A stretch of DNA of 64,000 bases from positions 676,001 to 740,000 of the forward strand of contig JADJOE010000001.1 of NCBI GenBank assembly GCA_016713905.1. The letters run 5' to 3'. The notes under the pieces were generated by a model. It did no database searches and had not been told where the DNA came from. It was given only the letters and a program-made list of their open reading frames with translations. Shown in pieces: positions 59,789 through 64,000 of the stretch (the first letter of the stretch is position 1; every line of letters starts with the position of its first letter). Source of the stretch: Candidatus Vicinibacter proximus (GTDB lineage: Bacteria; Bacteroidota; Bacteroidia; Chitinophagales; Saprospiraceae). The translations under genes and the position numbers were made by a program.

Positions 59789-62107
59789 ATGTTGGACGAA
59801 AAAGATTTATTACAAGACGACGATCTGAATCCGGAAGAGATCCAGGAATCACTGGATAACCCCGCACTACTTGAAAAAGACGTGCCTGTTGTTGAACTTC
59901 TGGAAGAAGAAGTTGCCCTTGAGACCCTCGTCGAAGCCGACGATTATTCCGGCCCTCATGACGAGTTTGACTGGAGTGTAACCAATAAGAATGCAGTCAA
60001 TTATTCACCAGAAGTTGAACAAAAGTATTTAGCAGATTACGATGCTACATTCAGCACCATTCAGGATGGGCAGGTGCTTCAGGGGGTGGTGGCAAGTGTA
60101 ACCGGCAATGATGTAATATTTGACATCAGATTCAAATCTGACGGTTTGATTCCGCTTTCAGAATTCAGGGAACTGGATCTAAAGCCAGGAGATAAAGTTG
60201 AAATTTATGTTGAACGTACCGAAGATGAGCACGGTCACCTGGTTCTTTCCAGAAAGAAGGCTAAGCTTTTGCGTGCTTGGGAAGGTTTGGTAGATTCTTA
60301 CAAAAACGGGACAATCATCAAAGGTAGCGTTATCAGCAAGACCAAAGGTGGTTTGATTGTGGATTGTAATGGATTGGAGACCTTCTTACCAGGATCACAA
60401 ATAGATATCAAACCTATTGTTGATTATGATGCATATGTAGGGAAAACTATGGAATTTAAGGTGGTGAAAATTAACGAAACCATTAAAAATGCGGTAGTTT
60501 CTCACAAAGCCTTGATTGAAGGAGATCTTCAAGAGCAAAGAGAGCAAATTATTTCTGGTCTGGAAAAAGGACAGGTTCTTGAAGGAACGGTTAAAAACAT
60601 CACTGATTTTGGCGCATTCCTGGATTTAGGAGGTGTGGATGGACTTCTTTACATCACAGATATCAGTTGGGGTAGAATTAACCATCCATCTGAAGTATTG
60701 GAGAAAAACCAGAAGATCAATGTTGTGGTACTTGATTTTGATGAAAACAAAAAGAGAATCTCTCTTGGTTTGAAGCAACTTCAACCGCATCCATGGGATG
60801 TGTTACCTGCTGACGTTGTAGAAGGCTCAGTAGTTAAAGGAAAAATTGTAAATATTGAAGATTACGGAGCTTTTCTGGAGATTTATCCTGGTGTAGAAGG
60901 CTTGATTCACGTTTCCGAGGTCAATTGGAACAGTCAGCCTGTTCATGCAAAGGATTTCTTCTTCCAGGGTCAGGAGTTTGAAGCAAAAGTAGTGACCATC
61001 GACCGTGAAGAACGCAAGATGTCCCTATCCTTAAAACAGCTGACCGAAGATCCATGGATGCATGTTCAACAGAACTTCTCAGTAGGTACAAGACACACTG
61101 GTGTGGTTAAAAACTTAACCCCTTATGGTGTCTTCGTTGAAATGGGCGAAGGAATTGGAGGAATGGTTCATATTTCAGATTTGAGCTGGACCAAAAGATT
61201 TAACCACCCATCTGAATTTACCAAAGTAGGAAATAAGTTGGATGTTCAAGTGTTGGACATTGATATGGAGAACAGAAAACTTTCACTTGGTCATAAGCAA
61301 TTGGAGGAGAACCCATGGGATACTTTTGAAAACGTTTTCCCGGAAGGATCTTATCACGAAGCAACGGTACTTAGAAAAGATGACAGAGGCTATACTGTTC
61401 AATTGCCTTATGGTTTGGAAGCTTATGCTCCGATCAAATTTATGAAAAAGGACAATGGACAAAATGCTAATGTGGAAGAAATCCTGACCGTTAAAGTAAT
61501 TGAGTTTAACCGGGATGAGAAAAAGATCATTGTTTCACATACCCGATATCTTGAGGATATCAGAAGAGAGGCAGATGACAATGTTCGCAAGGAAAAGGAC
61601 CAGGAGCGTCAAGTAACCAAGAAAGCTGTTGAAAAACAGCAATCTAAGGTGGAAATGACTACCCTAGGTGAAATTGAAGGATTTAGTGCTTTGAAGGAGC
61701 AACTTCAAGAAAATGCCAAAGCAAAGTTGGAAGCCGCAGCAAAAACTGAGGTCAAGGAAGAATCTAAAGTTGAAGCGCAAGCCACAAATTTGTTTAACGA
61801 ACCAGTTGTTTCGGAAGAAAAGCCAAAGGCAAAAACAACAAAAGCGGCTAAAGGCGATGACCTTAAAATTATCGAAGGAATCGGCCCAAAGATTGCTGAG
61901 TTGTTGCACGCAGAAGGCGTTGTATCTTTTAAAGATTTGGCGGCAACACCGTTAGATAAATTGAGAGAAGTGTTGGAAGCGGCTGGATCCAGGTATAGAA
62001 TGCATGACCCCACCACTTGGCCAGAGCAAGCTAATCTTGCGGCAGAAGGAAAAATGGAAGAGCTTAAAACTCTTCAAGACAGCCTAAAAGGTGGAAAGGC
62101 TGAATAA
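59789..62107 (+). CDS. rpsA: Ribosomal protein S1 with C-terminal helix-hairpin-helix extension
   Basis: This 772-residue protein carries six S1 (OB-fold) RNA-binding domains in residues 80-595, for example GQVLQGVVASVTGNDVIF, GTIIKGSVISKTKGGLIV, GQVLEGTVKNITDFGAFL and GSVVKGKIVNIEDYGAFL. S1 helps mRNAs bind the 30S subunit, which matters in Bacteroidota, where Shine-Dalgarno signals are weak. An acidic N-terminal 75 residues precede the domains. After a Lys/Glu-rich linker, residues 690-772 form a helix-hairpin-helix module (LKIIEGIGPKIAELLHAEGV, then HDPTTWPEQANLAAEGK), the type I recall at the C-terminus of ribosomal protein L21 in this phylum. A strong terminator follows. Confidence 0.9.
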   Translation: MLDEKDLLQDDDLNPEEIQESLDNPALLEKDVPVVELLEEEVALETLVEADDYSGPHDEFDWSVTNKNAVNYSPEVEQKYLADYDATFSTIQDGQVLQGVVASVTGNDVIFDIRFKSDGLIPLSEFRELDLKPGDKVEIYVERTEDEHGHLVLSRKKAKLLRAWEGLVDSYKNGTIIKGSVISKTKGGLIVDCNGLETFLPGSQIDIKPIVDYDAYVGKTMEFKVVKINETIKNAVVSHKALIEGDLQEQREQIISGLEKGQVLEGTVKNITDFGAFLDLGGVDGLLYITDISWGRINHPSEVLEKNQKINVVVLDFDENKKRISLGLKQLQPHPWDVLPADVVEGSVVKGKIVNIEDYGAFLEIYPGVEGLIHVSEVNWNSQPVHAKDFFFQGQEFEAKVVTIDREERKMSLSLKQLTEDPWMHVQQNFSVGTRHTGVVKNLTPYGVFVEMGEGIGGMVHISDLSWTKRFNHPSEFTKVGNKLDVQVLDIDMENRKLSLGHKQLEENPWDTFENVFPEGSYHEATVLRKDDRGYTVQLPYGLEAYAPIKFMKKDNGQNANVEEILTVKVIEFNRDEKKIIVSHTRYLEDIRREADDNVRKEKDQERQVTKKAVEKQQSKVEMTTLGEIEGFSALKEQLQENAKAKLEAAAKTEVKEESKVEAQATNLFNEPVVSEEKPKAKTTKAAKGDDLKIIEGIGPKIAELLHAEGVVSFKDLAATPLDKLREVLEAAGSRYRMHDPTTWPEQANLAAEGKMEELKTLQDSLKGGKAE

Positions 62108-62130
62108 TTAGATAATTAAATGATAAGTTT

Positions 62131-62159
62131 AAAGCCCTTGGTCCTCAGCCAGGGGCTTT
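62131..62159 (+). terminator. Intrinsic terminator of the S1 gene
   Basis: AAAGCCCTTGG and CCAGGGGCTTT form an 11-bp stem (one G-U pair) with a 7-base loop, followed by TTGTTTAATT. It begins 24 bp after the S1 stop. Confidence 0.85.
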
Positions 62160-62235
62160 TTGTTTAATTAAATTTATTAAAAGTTAAACAAAATTGATTT
62201 TATTTTGTCATAGATTCGTAAAATTAAATACTGTT

Positions 62236-63723
62236 TTGAAGGCGGATACTAAAATTGCAATAATAGGAAGTGGAATAGCGGGAATGACTGCTGCCATTGA
62301 TCTTGCTTCCAAAGGATATAATGTGCAGGTTTTTGAAAAAAATAGTACTCATGGTGGTAGGGGAAGGGCATTTGAAAAGGAAGGTTTTGTCTTTGACATG
62401 GGCCCTAGTTGGTATTGGATGCCGGAAGTATTTGATGAATTTTTTAAGAAACACCACGAAGATCTTAAGGATTATTTTCAACTCATCAGACTTGACCCCT
62501 CTTACAGAATTTTTTTTCACGATAAAATAATTGATGCCCCGTCCCAAATCGAAGAGACTTATCAAATATTCGAAGACCTAGAGAAAGGTTCCTCGACATT
62601 TCTAAAAAAATTCCTGAATGAAGCAAAATACAAGTATGAAGTCGGGATGAAAGAATTTGTAAGGAAACCGGCACTAAGCGTATGGGAATACCTGGATAGG
62701 AGAATTCTAAAAAGTCTCCTTAAGTTACAAATGCTGAAATCCATCGAGAAGGTCATAAACAAAGGAATAAAAAATCCTAAATTAAGGTCATGGTTGTCTT
62801 TTCCGGTATTGTTTTTAGGAGCCAAGCCAGCAGATACACCAGCACTTTACAGTTTGATGAATTATGCTGATTTGGTCCTAGGAACCTGGTTTCCAAAGGG
62901 AGGAATGATTAAACTGTTTGATGCATTTTATCAATTAGCACTCAAGAAGGGAGTTGTTTTTCATTTTAACACTCCTGTTGAAAAAATAAATATACTAAAG
63001 AATAAGGTTTACTCCATTTCCATTGAAAATCAATCTATAGAATTTGATTACGTGGTTGCCGCTGCCGATTATCATCATGTTGAACAATCGCTTTTAGAAA
63101 AAGCTCACAGGCAATATTCAGAGCGCTACTGGGAAAAAAGGGCTATGGCACCGGGAAGTCTGATCTTTTATATTGGGCTAGACATTAAGGCACCTAATTT
63201 GCTTCACCACAGTTTATTTTTTGATGCTGATTTTGAAGCCCATGCCGACGATATTTATGTCCATAAAAAGTGGCCCGAGGATCCCTTATTCTATGTTTGC
63301 GCCTGTTCGAAAACGGATACTGGTGTTGCTCCAGAAGGTGGGGAAAACATTTTTATATTGATGCCCATTGCGGCTGGTATTGAAGATAAAGAGGAACTAA
63401 GAGAAAAGTATTTCGATATAATTATGTCAAGGATGACAAATAAATGTGGTGTGGATTTAAGGCCGCATGTCATTTACAAGAGGTCCTACTGTACAGATAA
63501 TTTTATAGCCGACTATAATAGTTATAAAGGTAATGCCTATGGGTTATCAAATATTTTAAGGCAGACATCTTTATTAAAACCAAGAATCAGACATAAAAAA
63601 ATAAAGAATCTGTTTTATGCTGGTCAGCTGTCACATCCCGGTCCTGGACTTCCACCATCCATGATTTCCGGTGAAATTGCTGCCCAGCTTATACACGAAA
63701 AAATAAAAGCCAATGAATCATAG
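62236..63723 (+). CDS. crtI: Phytoene desaturase-like carotenoid oxidoreductase
   Basis: The 495-residue flavoprotein begins with the FAD motif IAIIGSGIAGMTAAIDL, followed by GGRGRAFEKEGFVFDMGPSWYWMP, landmarks of CrtI-type desaturases (the second is quoted by its ends only in sense; it lies near residues 42-64). The C-terminus has LFYAGQLSHPGPGLPPSMIS, the usual flavin-binding closing motif. It introduces double bonds into phytoene to give coloured carotenoids. No ATG is available; TTG codons at 62194 and 62236 are in frame. A TAGATTCG box at 62211-62218 resembles a -7 element and lies between them, favouring 62236. The stop overlaps crtB by 11 bp. Confidence 0.87.
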   Translation: MKADTKIAIIGSGIAGMTAAIDLASKGYNVQVFEKNSTHGGRGRAFEKEGFVFDMGPSWYWMPEVFDEFFKKHHEDLKDYFQLIRLDPSYRIFFHDKIIDAPSQIEETYQIFEDLEKGSSTFLKKFLNEAKYKYEVGMKEFVRKPALSVWEYLDRRILKSLLKLQMLKSIEKVINKGIKNPKLRSWLSFPVLFLGAKPADTPALYSLMNYADLVLGTWFPKGGMIKLFDAFYQLALKKGVVFHFNTPVEKINILKNKVYSISIENQSIEFDYVVAAADYHHVEQSLLEKAHRQYSERYWEKRAMAPGSLIFYIGLDIKAPNLLHHSLFFDADFEAHADDIYVHKKWPEDPLFYVCACSKTDTGVAPEGGENIFILMPIAAGIEDKEELREKYFDIIMSRMTNKCGVDLRPHVIYKRSYCTDNFIADYNSYKGNAYGLSNILRQTSLLKPRIRHKKIKNLFYAGQLSHPGPGLPPSMISGEIAAQLIHEKIKANES

Positions 63724-64000
63724 AAAGCTATATGATAAGGTTTGTATCCTTATGAGCGAACAGATGACAAAGGAATACAGTACCTCTTTCTCTTTGGGTA
63801 TACGAATGTTTGAAAAATCTCTGCGCCAACCTATTTATGCAATTTATGGATTTGTAAGATTGGCAGATGAGATTGTAGATACTTTTCATGGGATTGATAA
63901 GGCTTATTATTTGAAACAAATCAGGGAAGAGACAATGTCTGCTATTTCAAATAGAATTAGTCTTAATCCTATACTGCATTCATTTCAGGAAACGGTCCAT
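63713..64000 (+). CDS. crtB: Phytoene synthase, N-terminal part (cut by window edge)
   Basis: From the ATG at 63713 the frame stays open to the window edge (96 codons). The start reads MNHRKLYDKVCILMSEQMTKE, followed by YSTSFSLGIRMF and YAIYGFVRLADEIVDTFHG. The last contains the first Asp-rich motif (ADEIVD) of squalene/phytoene synthases, which joins two geranylgeranyl diphosphates. It overlaps crtI by 11 bp, so the two are coupled. The second Asp motif lies outside the window. Confidence 0.88.
   Translation, partial: MNHRKLYDKVCILMSEQMTKEYSTSFSLGIRMFEKSLRQPIYAIYGFVRLADEIVDTFHGIDKAYYLKQIREETMSAISNRISLNPILHSFQETVH

Noticed and set aside
1..64000. tRNA, rRNA, tmRNA, insertion sequences and phage genes
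   Set aside because: I looked through the gaps for T-loop-like sequences, transposase-like proteins and terminal inverted repeats and found none that hold up. A covariance-model scan would be decisive.

Overview
This is a low-GC window from a chromosome of a Bacteroidota bacterium. A Saprospiria- or Chitinophagia-like lineage is my guess. The signs are type IX secretion (T9SS) C-terminal domains on three secreted proteins, the MurF-Alr fusion, a fused ResB-CcsA cytochrome maturase, the long PurF form, a CusA-CusC fusion, and promoters of the Bacteroidota type (TTG-N19-21-TAnnTTTG). No rRNA, tRNA, CRISPR array or insertion sequence was recognised. Several genes appear to start at TTG.

Layout. 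1-5.97 kb: tandem rhomboid proteases with mutL, then purF and a sugar-phosphate nucleotidyltransferase. 6.4-6.8 kb: a small membrane protein behind an orphan attenuator-like leader RNA. 7.06-18.5 kb (+): an electron-transfer operon made of a di-heme b-type membrane protein, a membrane-anchored ferredoxin/FAD oxidoreductase, a 23-heme and a 67-heme c-type cytochrome, an outer-membrane barrel and an OB-fold lipoprotein. It faces ccsBA (18.5-21.7 kb, -), which would attach the hemes. 21.8-25.3 kb: a secreted MORN-caspase, a DUF4920 lipoprotein and class I aldolase. 25.3-30.9 kb (-): a TMTC-like TPR membrane protein, a BNR-repeat T9SS protein and an M1 aminopeptidase with a T9SS tail. 31.0-37.3 kb (-): a Cus/Czc-type metal efflux system whose RND pump is fused to its outer-membrane channel. 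37.4-41.7 kb (-): a T9SS SGNH esterase, a lipoprotein beta-carbonic anhydrase and a DUF4440 lipoprotein. 42.3-53.3 kb (+): a surface-polysaccharide operon with a full WbpA/B/E/D/I-like set for UDP-ManNAc3NAcA, plus UDP-glucose dehydrogenase, a heparinase-like protein, two GT4 glycosyltransferases and a methyltransferase. 53.4-58.9 kb (-): murF-alr, purD, fadD. 59.0-64.0 kb (+): a YdeI-family protein, ribosomal protein S1 with an added helix-hairpin-helix tail, and crtI-crtB for carotenoids.

The most striking system is the electron-transfer operon. In my reading, NAD(P)H electrons pass through the flavin/Fe-S protein to the di-heme b protein in the inner membrane, then to 90 c-type hemes on two adjacent secreted cytochromes, and possibly through the barrel to the cell surface, or in the reverse direction. 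The 67-heme protein is built from 9-heme modules of exactly 666 bp, with extra 3-heme inserts of exactly 225 bp in the last two modules. The direction of flow and the external partner cannot be read from the sequence.
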